In this document: positions 53,035-64,000 of the stretch, one piece after another
Layout of the letters: every line of letters begins with the position of its first letter
Numbering within the stretch: the first letter of the stretch is position 1
Source: Cladorrhinum sp. PSN259
Lineage: Eukaryota; Ascomycota; Sordariomycetes; Sordariales; Podosporaceae
DNA: 64,000 nucleotides
Direction of reading: 5' to 3'
Assembly: GCA_033725935.1 (NCBI GenBank)
Contig: MU867081.1
Location: forward strand, 62,001 to 126,000
The notes under the pieces: model-generated
What the model was told of the DNA's origin: nothing
Database searches by the model: none
Seen by the model: only the letters and a program-made list of their open reading frames with translations
Program-made: the position numbers and the translations under genes

Positions 53035-56000
53035 TCAAAGAGAGGAATCCTCGATAGCATCTTCGCTGTAGGTTTGATAATAAAGGTCTGAGGGGACGAC
53101 GTCGTTGAGCATATTTTGCTCCTGAGCAAAGCCAGGGAGTGCTTTCCAGTTGTCATCTTTTAATTTTTTGTTCTGTCTGCCGTCGTCTTCCCGCGTATTC
53201 CTTGCCCGTTTCATGCCATGTGCTTCAATGTGCTTGGGGAGTGATTGAGACTCAATTTTTCCATGTTGCGCCGCGCTGCCGCCGGCTTCATCATCCAACT
53301 CCCCATATCCCTGAAGAGATTTCGCTGACTTTTGTGTTGCGAATAGGACTAGTTGTTTCTCGCCATGTTTGTTCCCAGTTATCCTCCGAGCTGACTCGGC
53401 CTCAAGCACTCGTTTATACTTCTCCAAAAGAACTCGGACGCGAGACTTTAGACGGAACTTGTCATCCTTTGGTCTAATGTTCAGTCTAGGGATTCTCTCC
53501 ATCATAATGTTGATCCCCGGGGATCTTATGTTGTGAGCTTCAACGTTGACCATTCCTTCCAGCGTCTCGATGTATTGTGACATCTGTGACATGACCGCCT
53601 CTTTTCGCGGGTCGTCCGGTTCTTTTTGCGGGTCGTCCGGTCGCAGCATGCCTGTCGGTAGTTTGTGACTCAAGGATGAAAGCACACTCGTAATTTTTCT
53701 TCGCTGTGAATCGACTGCATCCTCGACGCTAGAATATTCACCCTGAATCTTACTGCTTGCCGCCTCAAGGGCGGATGACAGTGTTGTGGATGGAACATGA
53801 TTTTTCGGCGTTTGTGGTTCGCCGTTTTCTGCTTCCTCGAGAATGCTCATCCCAACAGCGGGTTTCCCGGAAGACATCATCCCTTCGAACATATCTAAAA
53901 GTGTCTGGGAACGCTGCCTTATATGGAACTCACTGTCTTTCGGAATTTGGTTCAGTCTGAGTATTGCCTTGAGGACATCGCATATCTTTGTAGATTTGAT
54001 ATAGACGGTTATCATTGGAGTCTCGAGGAACTGTTCCAGCTTTATGAGGCATTCTAAGATGATGAACATATCGTCCGGTACCGGTGGCTGGTCCGGCAGC
54101 AGCAGTGTTCTTTCCAGCTTGTGTATTAGAAACAAAAAAGCTGTCCCAACATTCTCTTGAAAATATTTGTCAAATTCGCGGTTAAATCTCTCAAACCGTT
54201 CATGCAGTGGCGAGGATTCTGTATCGAATTCTTGGACTGAGTGACGAACTGTGTTGGGTGCAGGCGATTTCTCTGTCGTTTGGCGCAAGCGGTCTCGCTC
54301 TGCCCCTTTCTTTAAAGTTACAGTGACTTCAGTTTCAGTCGGCGAGTTCGATATCGCGTTTGTTGCCTGTTGAAAGGTCGAGAAGGAGCTCTGACCCCTA
54401 CGTACTGTCCTGGGCAGCGCTCGTTGTCGAACCGGATTATGATGATTTCGAACATGTGCCTGAAGGCTCGCTCTGGACGGGAAGCCGACATCATTGTATC
54501 CGCAGCCTTGTTGGTAGCATTTAAACCCGGGCGAATGAGTGGTTACAAGATGGTCGTCCAGTTCCTTAGACGACAAGAAACCGAACCTCCGACGAGTACA
54601 TCCTCTGTGCGGACATGGATAAGCCGAAGTTGCGTACTGTTGGCGAAATGCCAGGATCTCTTCAGCTGGTAATGATCCTTGGTTGTCTTCCTCGATAAGT
54701 TGACGCACTAGTTGACGATACTTCTCATCGGCAGTTCTGAAGGCAGATGGCTGGAGCGGTGGAGCTGTCATGTGTGTCAGTAAATGTATCGAGATCATTA
54801 AAGCGATTATTTGAACAACGTCTTACCGGCATCAACTGAAACAAAATCGTCTTCCTGAAGAGTTCTAGTACTCAGTGTCTCAGTGAGCAGCGCTTTCAGC
54901 TCTGGTATGTGTGATACGACATCGAGGCTGTCGACTGCATGAGTATTTTGATGCCGTGAGAGTTCTACGATATCTAAGTCGGTGCCGGCTGAGTGTGATA
55001 TTATCAGTTTGGAACTGGCGTTGGCGTGCTTATGGCAAAGTAGAGTGATTTGTTGCGTAAGAATTACTCTGCCTCTATAGCCCTGCACAGTAGTGCTAAG
55101 ACCCATAGCATCAACAACGTGTTGGGTCCAATATTCATCAGCATAGTCATGAAGGCCAAAAAGCCCCTCGCAAACGTGAAGTAAGCATTGATTCTGGTCG
55201 GCAGCCAGAACAAGATCTAGATCCCGAGTGACCTGAGAAACACAGGCATAAGCGAGTGAGTGATGGGCTTCCGCTTCGTCAATGAATGGGCCGCTGTCGT
55301 CACTTAGAATATGTCTGCAGTCGAACGATGTTAGCGAGACCAACAGGTCCATCAGTCTATGAAGCGTTAGTCAATGCGGCTTCGACTCACTCGGTAACCG
55401 TGGAATGAACAATGGTGACAGTCCCGTGAGGTCCATCTTCGATGAGAGGCTTGCAGACATCGAGGCTTGTTGGAAATGGTCTGGTATCACGGTCAAGAAT
55501 TTCTGTGCCCTCACAGAGCGTCGATCCAATGAGAACATCAGTCTTCTTTGTTCGAACACCATCCTTGGAGAAGATTAGCCATCCAAAAACTCTTTTCACC
55601 CGGGCCAACTGCACGGAGGAACATCTTGCAGCGATGTTGTTCAATATCTGGCCGTAGCTGTAGCGGCATGGTCAGTCCTTTCCAGACACGGTGACGGGTG
55701 AATAAGGGAAGAGCCATACAGAGCTTTTAGATCCTGAGGCACGCCTTCGATGCATGAACGAAGCTCCCGAATGCTACTTGAGAAGCGTAGAAGAGAAAAT
55801 ACAAGATGCACCCATAAGATCATTCCTATGCATACTGTCAGCGGGTTGATGTTAATACTCTTGACACAACGAGACTGTACCATCGGCTTTTTCCAGTATT
55901 TGTGACGTCAGCTCATCTCTCAGCTGTTCTGGCAAGCCACCGCCAAAGGACTCGTCAAGGTCTTCCATTGAGCTCTGCACGAGTATTTGGATATCGCGCA

Positions 56001-57426
56001 TGATGAAATCTCGCTCATGACTGAGCGGTAGAGTCGGTTTGGCCCCGAGCCATGGACGGATGGACGGAAGATCTTGACTTGATATCAGGATCTTCAATGA
56101 ACCATTGGCCTTTTTCGCCAGCTCCAGGAGATCCTTGATCACCGATTTATGCTCTGTCGCTGGCAACTCGTCGACTCCATCAACCACGAGGCGGATCTCT
56201 TCAAAATTTGGAAGTACTTCAGCCAACAATCCCTTGAGGACGGAAGCTGAAGATGTCTGGGCCTTTGCCAGATACTTGTCGTACAAGAGCGGAACCATAT
56301 CACTGCTAAGCCGAACTATCTGCGCTACGATAGCTTGTAGAATATGCGTTTGGATGTCATAGGCAGATAGGTGTGTTTGTCGTGTTACAAAGATGAAGAG
56401 GACGAGTCGTCCTTTGCCCGTTTGTAAGAACTTGACAATTTGGGAGCAAAGAACCGATTTGCCTGTAGACTGGGTTAGAAAATGATCTTTTGACATGAGA
56501 GATATTTGTTGATTACCTGATCCTGGTTTTCCATTCATCCACAAGGTCCCGGTTGAGCTACTCCCCTGCCGCATCCAGGACCTGAACTTGGGGTGAGTGG
56601 TGATCCAAGCGCCTGTTCCTTCACATACGCGATCTCTCAGCCAGTCGTATCTGGATTGATGCTCCTTGTCCGATGTTTGTAGCCACTTCATGAGGGCTTG
56701 AAATTGCTCTGATTCCCATTTATTTTCGGCAGCCTTTGCTTTCTCCAAGCTGTCTTGACGCCACTCTCGCATCTCAACAATGTTGAGAGATGCCACCTCC
56801 TTGTCAATCAGGCTACTGGTTTTGGCGATGCTCTCCAGGATAGCGCCAAATCGTGATTCAAAGCGTCCCCATGATGAAACAAAGAATATCTTCCAGGCAG
56901 GTTTTCGAATCAGTGTCAATGCTTTGATTTGGAACTCGGCTATATCCTGGAACAGGAACGCCAACAGGTGCTCGAAGTCGCGGTTCCCCCGAAATGCCTC
57001 TTCATATCGTGCAAGCTGAGGGAGAGCGTTTCCAATTTGGGCATAGGCAGACAAGATCCTATCCAGTGCATGCGTCTGATCTCGCACGGATCGAAGGATG
57101 ACCATAAGAGGGGCCTTTGAGTTTGTCAGTCAAGCAGAACTAAGCTTGCGGCCGCTCGAGTACCTCCAACATACCCAGATATAAGGCAAGAAAGGCACGC
57201 CATTGCACAAATGACCAACTGCCTTTGAGTAACGATCTGCAGCGTCAAGATAAGGGGAAAGGCGATCGAGATTTCGGAGGCATTGCTTCGCTCTCAGCTC
57301 CCTCTGGATATCGAACACACCCTGACGCACATCTTCCAACGAAAGCCTCTGTAGTTCACGGTCATCATCCACTTCAATGCTCCGACGAAACCGTTGGCAC
57401 GATAGTTCAATGAGCCTAGACGCCAT
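53035..57426 (-). CDS. NLR-like protein: DUF7708, NACHT, winged helix, C2H2 fingers
   Basis: Seven exons: 57426-57175, 57114-56517, 56462-55881, 55825-55720, 55657-55391, 55314-54827 and 54764-53035. The introns are 54-76 nt, and the exons give 1340 residues. Residues of about 65-210 are the DUF7708 N-terminal region of fungal STAND proteins. The NACHT ATPase has Walker A GKPGSGKS (279-286), with its last Gly codon split by intron 2, and Walker B LVVDGVDELP (375-384). ADGMILWVHLVF and YGQILNNIA mark the GPI-deacylase-type winged-helix region (about 475-600). Two C2H2 fingers follow: Cys815, Cys820, His836, His841 and Cys847, Cys852, His868, His873. The C-terminal 450 residues are mostly charged and disordered. 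Such proteins are fungal counterparts of NOD-like receptors; no WD40, ankyrin or TPR repeats are present, so the fingers may take the sensing or output role. An SNF2 gene is divergent, 323 bp away. Confidence 0.85.
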
Positions 57427-57749
57427 GGCGTTGGAATGACAGCAGATGTGCAGTGTGTGTCTGCTCTTTGATGCAAAAAGAAAGTGAAGAAGACTTAAAC
57501 AACAAAGTGAAGAGGACATGCTTTGCAAAATTGGCGGGGCGGTAAGGGCCGCCCCTCACCAAAAAGTGCTCCTGGGAGGCGCAGCAATGCCAGCGCCTTG
57601 ATATCCAATCCTGGGGCGCCAAGCATCGTGAAACTTGAACTTGCATGAGGGGCTGAGGTGGGCAGACAGGAAGGCATTTTGCACTCGATGCTTCTCCTTA
57701 TGAGTTAGCATTTACTTTCCCGGAGACATCCTGTGCTACAAATACGACA
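57427..57749. promoter_or_regulatory. 323-bp divergent promoter between the NACHT and SNF2 genes
   Basis: The two start codons face away from each other across 323 bp, with no gene between. Shared regulation is plausible. No named motif was identified. Confidence 0.5.
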
Positions 57750-60700
57750 ATGATGAAATGGCAATACGGCTCATCAACTCACAGTGCAGCTCTGTCTGTC
57801 ACTGATGAGCATTTTGACACAGATATCGCACTGGACTGTGCCCGCCACGTCAAGAAGTCTCGGTCACAACCGGGCAAAATCCCAGAAGATATGGCTAATG
57901 AGCCAACCACTCCTACTGTCTGCTTTGGGGCTGTAAGTTTCTAGTTCTAGTCCCGGGGAGCACGACTCATAACCTTTCTCTAGATTGGATCTTTTGAAGT
58001 ACACTCAGCACCCGTTACCCTGCACAACGTCGATGTCACTCTCCAGGAAGATGGTAGTCTCATACACCAGCTCAACGGTGAATATCTTGGTTCGATAGAC
58101 AGCAACGACTTGGCGCTTCTTGATGTGTTTCGCCAAGACGGAATTGGCTTTGAACTTTGCCTCGTTCCAGATTCCTCGACAACTCACAAGCGGGGACATA
58201 CACGGAAACCCATCCTGTGGATCACCCTGCATGGACCTTTGGATATCGCAAATGACTTGGGCAAAACATTACAGGATCTGGAGCTTTACCTGCAAGATCC
58301 TATCCATTCTCGATTACGACTTCCATACCACAACCCACAACTGTTTGGGCCAAAAGATGGCTACAGTTCAATGGATGGTGGCCAAACAGACCCACCGGTT
58401 GGCGTTGAGACACTCTCCCCAACGGACCTTCTCGCCCAATTTGTATCTAATGACGACCTCCCTGAAACCGAGGGGTCACCAATTCTCAAGACCACATTGA
58501 AGCCGTAAGTATCTAACTACCGCTCCAGTCATATTGAGTGTGTCTAGGTCGGACGCTAACTGTCACGATCAATGGCTTCAGGCACCAGAAGCAAGGACTC
58601 ACCTTCATGACCATCAGAGAAAGCGGATGGAAGATGCTCCCGTCCAGCTCCGATGTCTGGTCAAAAGAACTAGATGCTCATGGGAACACAGTGTAAGCTT
58701 TCCCCCAAAGACCATTGGGAAGCGGTGTCCTAACTTTCAGGGACAAACAATAGGTATATCAACAATATCACCAACGAAGTAAGCTACGGCGTACCACCAG
58801 CCTTCAAAGGGGGGTTGTTGGCAGACAGAATGGGTCTGGGAAAGACCCTGGCCGTCCTCGCTTTGATCGCACACGACACAGGACCATCTTTGGAGCCATC
58901 TACACCAAGGAGCACAACCCTCATCGTGGTACCGCCTACACGTAAGTTAGCAACTTACATTCTAATCGCGTGATCTTGACTGTCTCTGACTTCTGATCTA
59001 GTAATCCATAGCTGGGAGGAACAAATAAAACTGTATGCACTGTCAATTCCAGGCACCAGTTCTATAACTGACCGTGAATGATGTGGTTAAGGCACTACCG
59101 GGATGGTATCATGCGTTCGAGAAGACACCATGGCAATCAGCGACTGAGCAGCACTGAGGAGATCGAGAGCCACGACATCATTCTTTGTTCATATCCAACG
59201 CTGGCACGCGAATGGAGACTGAATGGTGCACATTCAGTTCTATTCCAACACAGTTGGCACAGAGTCATCCTCGACGAAGGTATCCAATGCCCACCTCTGG
59301 AACTCTATGACCCACAGGTGTTGACAAACCTTGAACAGCTCACCAGATCAAAAACACCGCAAGTTTCACTGCAAAAGCCACCTTCGCACTCAACTCTGAA
59401 AGACGATGGGCTGTGACGGCCACACCAATCCAGAACAGACTCACGGAGCTCGCGAGCTTGTTCCAGTTCATCCGAGTATTCCCTTACTCTGATAAGACAG
59501 TATTTGACAAGCACATCAGCAACCTGTGGGCAATAGGCCAACCCGAGGAAGCGCTCAGCAGACTGAAGAAATTACTAGGCTATGTGATGCTTAGGAGATC
59601 TGCTGAAGCGATCACCCTACCACCGAGATCCGATAAGCGAGTTACACTCCAGCTTGATGCCAACGAGCGAGAACAATACGACAATGCAAAACAACAGGCT
59701 ATCAGGCGATTAGATGACGTATTCTTCTGTGACAACGCCAAGCTTGGATACATTAATGCACTATCCAAGATCAACACCCTGAGGCTGATTTGTAACCTCG
59801 GACAGTTGAATGATGAGATGGCAAATACCACAGAACGGCCTAATGAGGAATGCCAAAATGCCTTCTCTCGCTCAATGGCTTGGGACTTGCAGACTGCAAC
59901 GGCTATGCTTCACGAGTTGCCTGAGCTGGGAATACCCTACACCTGTGCTAACTGCAAATTCAGCATCGAGGCAGCTCAGGCTGAGATTAACGCGCAGTCG
60001 GTTGTTCTGACCCAATGTCTATCACTGTGGTGTTCAACTTGTGTGTCAGATAACGGATCTGTCGACTCAACAGCAGATAGCTATTGCGCTTGTCAACCAC
60101 CTTGTCCACACGTCCGACTAACCTTTTCTACTCTGAAGGGCCTCGGTGGCTCACCACCATGTATGCAATCCAGCATAGGAATGGGATGGTATCCTGCAAA
60201 AATCAGAGCTTTGCTTGCAGACCTGAAGACGATAAATGCTGATATCAAAAGGTAACTATTGCCCATTCCAGTCTTCCAACCAGCTCTGACAACTTTCTGG
60301 CAGCATCATCTTCTCATTCTGGAAATCTACGCTGGACTTGATCAAAACAACACTGGCGGAGAATGGAATAAGTTTTGTTCAGATTGACGGCACTGTCTCT
60401 AACAAAAACAGACCCGGTATTTTGGACAAGTTCAGGCAAGAAAGTAACTGCCGTGTCTTGCTTCTTTCCCTGTCATGCGGTGCAGTTGGGTAAGTTCAAA
60501 CACATATACGAAACAACATCTTGCTGAAGCTCAAACTGACATTCATTAAAGTTTAAACCTCACAGCTGCATCCAGAGTTTACCTAATGGAACCACAATGG
60601 AACCCAGCAATCGAAGAACAAGCGCTGGCACGCGTTCACCGACTCGGTCAGACCAGGGAGGTCACCACAATTCGCTTCGTCATTGACAACACCATTGAGG

Positions 60701-60940
60701 AGGTACCACTCATGTCACTTCCCCATGATAGATATCACACCATACTAATACCCCACAGTTCGTTCTCGACCTCCAAGAAAAGAAGCGGGACTTTTCCAAC
60801 ATTCTCTTCTCCGGCAAGGGAGGTGCAGGGCTGCAAGTGACGAGGGAAAGACTTGAGGTGAGTGACAACAAGCGAGGGGCCCCACAAGAGCCAGATACTA
60901 ATTTGTCCCATTCCAGGAATTGAGAACATTGTTGAGATGA
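57750..60940 (+). CDS. SNF2-family DNA translocase with RING-like finger (Rad5/HLTF-like)
   Basis: Eleven exons: 57750-57932, 57984-58504, 58582-58692, 58754-58941, 59002-59032, 59092-59279, 59339-60251, 60304-60489, 60552-60702, 60759-60857 and 60917-60940. They give 864 residues and all phases agree. Motif I is LADRMGLGKT (near 293-302). Motif II, DEAHQIKN (about 406), is rebuilt across intron 6. Motif III is TATPIQNRL. A Cys-rich RING-like insert (near 608-664: YTCANC, QCLSLWCSTC, CACQPPCPH) lies between the lobes, and motif VI is VHRLGQTRE (near 800). The N-terminus matches the HIRAN-less fungal group starting VCFGAIGSFEV. The layout resembles Rad5/HLTF-type enzymes that remodel stalled forks or chromatin and may carry ubiquitin ligase activity. 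An alternative start at 57894 would remove 48 residues. Confidence 0.87.
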
Positions 60941-62556
60941 TCATTCTTTCCAGGAAGGGCAAACAAAGCCCGGAGTACCTCGCAATCTCCGACTTGGCAA
61001 TCCCGCTTACCGAGACTTTGGCGCGGCCCCACATCTCCGAAAACTGTATGGGGACTGCAGCAGCTGCTCGAAAAGTGGTGGATTGGCAAAACTGTATGGA
61101 AAAGTGGGATATTTCCCAAGCCCTAAGACCTGGGTGGCCTGTAGTACTGGCCATGTGCCCCACCTGCTGCAACAAACTTTAACTTCATCACGCGGCTGAT
61201 CAGCTATCTGGCGCCGTTCTTACCCACATTACCTAGAATGATGCGGTTTTGATGCCGCTTGACAGGCAGGAGTTGGAAACGAAGGAAGGACCGCATATAT
61301 AGCGAGGAAGAAATTATGACTTCATCCGGGTTCCAGACTCAGACCCGTTTACGCGTTCAGAGCTTGTTCGGGGTTTCTGACTCTCTATTGGAAGGCAACG
61401 CAAAGATGAAAAACGTGATGAATACTGTTGATGTGGGATGGAGAAATCCCACAACGTGCAATCTACACACTAAAGTGGCTAGCTGCAGCAGGGTGAGCCA
61501 CTCATGGTGGGCCACACAACACTCCCGTCTCGCCGGCATCAAGTGTATTCAGCCCAGTGAGAACCTGTCGGTATTTTGGGAAAGGCCAACTGGTGGGAAG
61601 AAATTGATTTTGCTTACACATGTTGTTTCATGCCACTTTTTGTCCAAGCATCAACATACAGTTTTCATTATCTCTTTAACACTCACAGCCCTGTCTTCCG
61701 TCCCATCTCGTTTTTTCTTAGCGATTCCGCACTAGTTGGCAGGCCATTCGAAGTGAGGGACCAACTCAGAGGCCGCGATGGCTGGTTGTCTCGAAACCTT
61801 CTTTCGTCTGAACTCTGTGATCTTCATGCCAATTATCGGGCCGATCCGAGTTTGTTATCACGCGTTATCGGGCCGCTTGTTTTGAAGTCTGCCCTTAACC
61901 ATTCGAAGTCTTCTTATTTCTCCCACCTTCTCCCCATACAGGTCCTCAGATCCCCATACATTCGTCTTAGCTTCCGGTAAAGATTGTGAAATTCGCTTTG
62001 GTGCTGGTCAAGATTGGTCTCATCGGTTACTGGGCTGCAGTGCTTGCCTAAAGACATGATCTTCCACTCAGAGTATCTTGTTCTGTTCATCGTCCTCCGC
62101 CTCACCACTTTTCGTCCGAACTTTTGTGATCCCCTCGTCTTCTGGTTTTGTGGTGGAGAATAAATAGGGCCGACTAGCTCTCACTACTTCCTTCCTGAAC
62201 ACATTTGAGATGCTGTTTTTCCGTTCGACATCTCAACCTCACGCTGTTCATCCCAACTTCTATCGCCGGCGATAAGCCCGTTGTGGAGATACAGTTGGTG
62301 TCACTGAGAATTGTCCTCACTGCCTATGTTCTTTTGGTCTCCAGCCATCACGTGTCTTTTCTTTTCTTCCGTCTGATAGCTTTGCACGTTCCGTCCGAGC
62401 TGCAGTAATCTTATGGTGCATTGGTGAGGCCAAGCAAGCAATGGCATCAGTTAGCTTTCTTGCCTATAAATTCGAGCCTTCCATACCTTTTCTTCCTTTC
62501 ATCATCTTGCTCCTTGCAACTTTCACCGGGATTGCCGTAGGTAGCTGATCACCAAC
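60941..62556. other. 1.6-kb intergenic region
   Basis: Open frames up to 158 codons (61259-61735) have no recognisable features. The last 300 bases are presumed promoter and leader of the repeat-containing gene at 62557. Confidence 0.5.
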
Positions 62557-64000
62557 ATGGAGGACACCAGCAAAGCAACCAAGTCGAAAAGTAGGTATAT
62601 TTACTACGACAAGTACAATAGCTAACGTGTCACAATTGCAGTCAAGCAAGAAATTCCCAGTATGTGGGCTCGCTACCAGGCCGAGAATGACAACAACGGC
62701 ATGAAGCAGCCTGACATCCAGCCTCAGGGGAACAAGCACGGCAACATGCGCCGAGACTGGCGCGGGGATCTAGGAAATGGGAGCTCAGGTTTGAGCCCTC
62801 AAAATGCGGAGGCCCCCCACGCTGTTCCTGCTATTCAAGGTCAGTTGTTTGGGAACAATGCTGCTGGTCTATACCGACCTGCCAATCTAAATTCGAGTTT
62901 CTACGTCGCTCAGTTGTACGCCACACATCTCAACAGCTTCACGACCCATCTAAACAACTTTACGACTCATCTCAACTTTGCGACCCATCTGAACAACTTC
63001 ACGGCAACAATGGCCAATACGCCTACCGAGCCTCACGGCATGCCTGATTTCACGACGGGCACCCATGGACATAGCATGGGGATTGACCCCAGTATCCTGA
63101 ACAGGTCTGTCATTGTCCTCGTCATGGCTAACTAATATCACATCATCGTGTTTTTCTTTTGTTTTTTTCGTATTGGCATGCATACTGACATTCTTAACAG
63201 GACTCCCGATGCTCCCGGAGTGGCTGGCCAGCATCAAAATAGACCTGCAAATGTTACGGGCTTGCCTTACAACACCACGAGCATGTCCCACAGCATGACC
63301 GCCATGCCTCACAACGTGATCGGCACGCCTTACAATATGCCCGGCATCCCTGCGAACCAGTCCGAAGGCCCTGCAAATGGATTTGTCAGGCCTAACCAGT
63401 TCGCTGCCATGCCTAATAGCCCTCACGGTAGGCCTGAATACATCTCTCGCGACGTCGGTACTGCTCGTCCTTTCATGCCTAGAACACCGGCTACTCCCAT
63501 CCACCCCGCCTCTCATGAAATCAAGGATAGAAATCCAATCCAGCCGCTGCAAGTTAGCATTCACGAGTTGCCTCATGTTCCGACCACGTTGGACAACTCG
63601 GCGCCGTTCACCCCGGACAGAGTCCAATTCCTGCCTCAGTTCAAAGACGAGCGCATCAACCGCGTTGTCCAGCTCAAGGCGTCGGACCTCATCCCCGTCG
63701 GCCTTCTCTACTCTGGCACGACGTTTAGCATCTCCCGCCTGCCCCTCGGCGACGGCACGACCGGCAACCTCACCCGCCGCTGGTCTGGCGCCGGCATGGC
63801 CAATATGGTGGTCACCATCGGCATGAACGAGGGCCGTGGGAACGAAGAATGGGCCATCGCGTTGCGCATTCGTGACTGGCCCGCCGGTCAAGTCGCGCGC
63901 TTCCCGGAGACGCAGGAGACTTTCCGTCTCCTCCACACGCTGATCGGCCACTTCGATCTGCTGCCCGACGGCCGTGAGAAGTGGTATGTTCTTCGCCAGC
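62557..64000 (+). CDS. Unknown protein with THLNxFT tandem repeats, 3' end outside window
   Basis: Three exons visible (62557-62590, 62642-63104, 63201-64000; introns 51 and 96 nt), at least 432 codons, continuing past the right edge. The N-terminus is charged. Residues of about 105-131 hold four tandem copies of the heptad THLNxFT (one shortened to six residues), encoded at 62923-63003. Met/His/Pro/Asn-rich low-complexity sequence follows (TAMPHNVIGTPYNMPGIPAN). After about residue 310 the protein becomes ordered-looking: FKDERINRVVQLKASDLIPV, WAIALRIRDWPAGQVARFPE and FRLLHTLIGHFDLLPDG. I recognise no family. A 333-codon open frame on the opposite strand (63951-62950) crosses both the exons and an intron and is taken as a shadow, because splice sites and composition favour the plus strand. 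Confidence 0.65.

Noticed and set aside
53008..53100. An intron removing the TGA at the end of the NACHT-C2H2 gene
   Set aside because: The only candidate donors upstream are weak GTCGTC-type sites, and the candidate acceptors lack a well-placed branch site. No splice gave a convincing joined sequence.
58990..59416. SNF2 gene first looked broken: the DEAH box seemed cut after DEG, with frames shifting
   Set aside because: Placing introns at 59033-59091 and 59280-59338 restores a continuous frame with an intact DEAHQIKN motif, so the gene is not a pseudogene.
62950..63951. 333-codon minus-strand open frame at the right edge
   Set aside because: It runs across exons and an intron of the plus-strand gene and is Arg/Val/His-rich without domains. 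The plus strand has phase-consistent splice sites and a coherent repeat.

Overview
The window is nuclear DNA of a filamentous ascomycete (Pezizomycotina, most likely Sordariomycetes). The grounds are many short introns of about 50-100 nt with GTAAGT/GTATGT donors, three HET-domain genes, a DUF7708-NACHT protein, a cutinase, a CBM52-like secreted protein and an ENA-type sodium ATPase. No prokaryotic operon structure is present. Exon models were built by eye from splice sites, reading-frame continuity and family conservation. Every complete spliced model listed sums to a whole number of codons.

Layout. 1-6 kb: the start of an F-box-like gene leaving the window, then a complete three-exon ENA P-type Na+/K+ ATPase whose upstream region carries six GCCAAG (PacC-type) sites. 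6-10 kb: a conserved membrane-anchored unknown and a HET protein, separated by a relic copy of a promoter-sized repeat. 12-16 kb: a cutinase, then a TDP2-like EEP-fold protein that seems to have lost its catalytic residues and whose promoter is the second copy of that repeat. 16-23 kb: a second HET protein, a 2-oxoglutarate/Fe(II) dioxygenase, and a third HET protein with a multi-pass membrane N-terminus. 24-31 kb is a housekeeping block: AIM24, a kinesin-10/KIF22-like motor with a GC-AG intron, and the mitochondrial ABC transporter ATM1. 31-39 kb is rich in secreted products: a small Cys-rich protein, a zinc carboxypeptidase, a CBM52 protein and a small glycoprotein-like protein. An AT-rich, probably transposon-derived stretch interrupts this block. 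39-44 kb: a DHDPS-family aldolase, an intron-containing tRNA-Lys(CUU), and a cystathionine gamma-synthase-like enzyme. 47-49 kb: a seven-exon TmpA-like integral membrane protein. 53-61 kb: a seven-exon NLR-like protein (DUF7708-NACHT-winged helix-C2H2) divergently paired with an eleven-exon SNF2/RING translocase. At the right edge a repeat-containing unknown gene runs out of the window.

The most unusual signals concern self/non-self recognition genes. Three HET proteins sit within about 15 kb. The NLR-like gene has an intron inside its P-loop codon, and its stop codon is followed in frame by 130 more open codons. Gene-poor stretches at 9.9-12.4, 32.1-34.6, 43.7-47.5, 49.4-52.6 and 60.9-62.6 kb hold no gene I can support.
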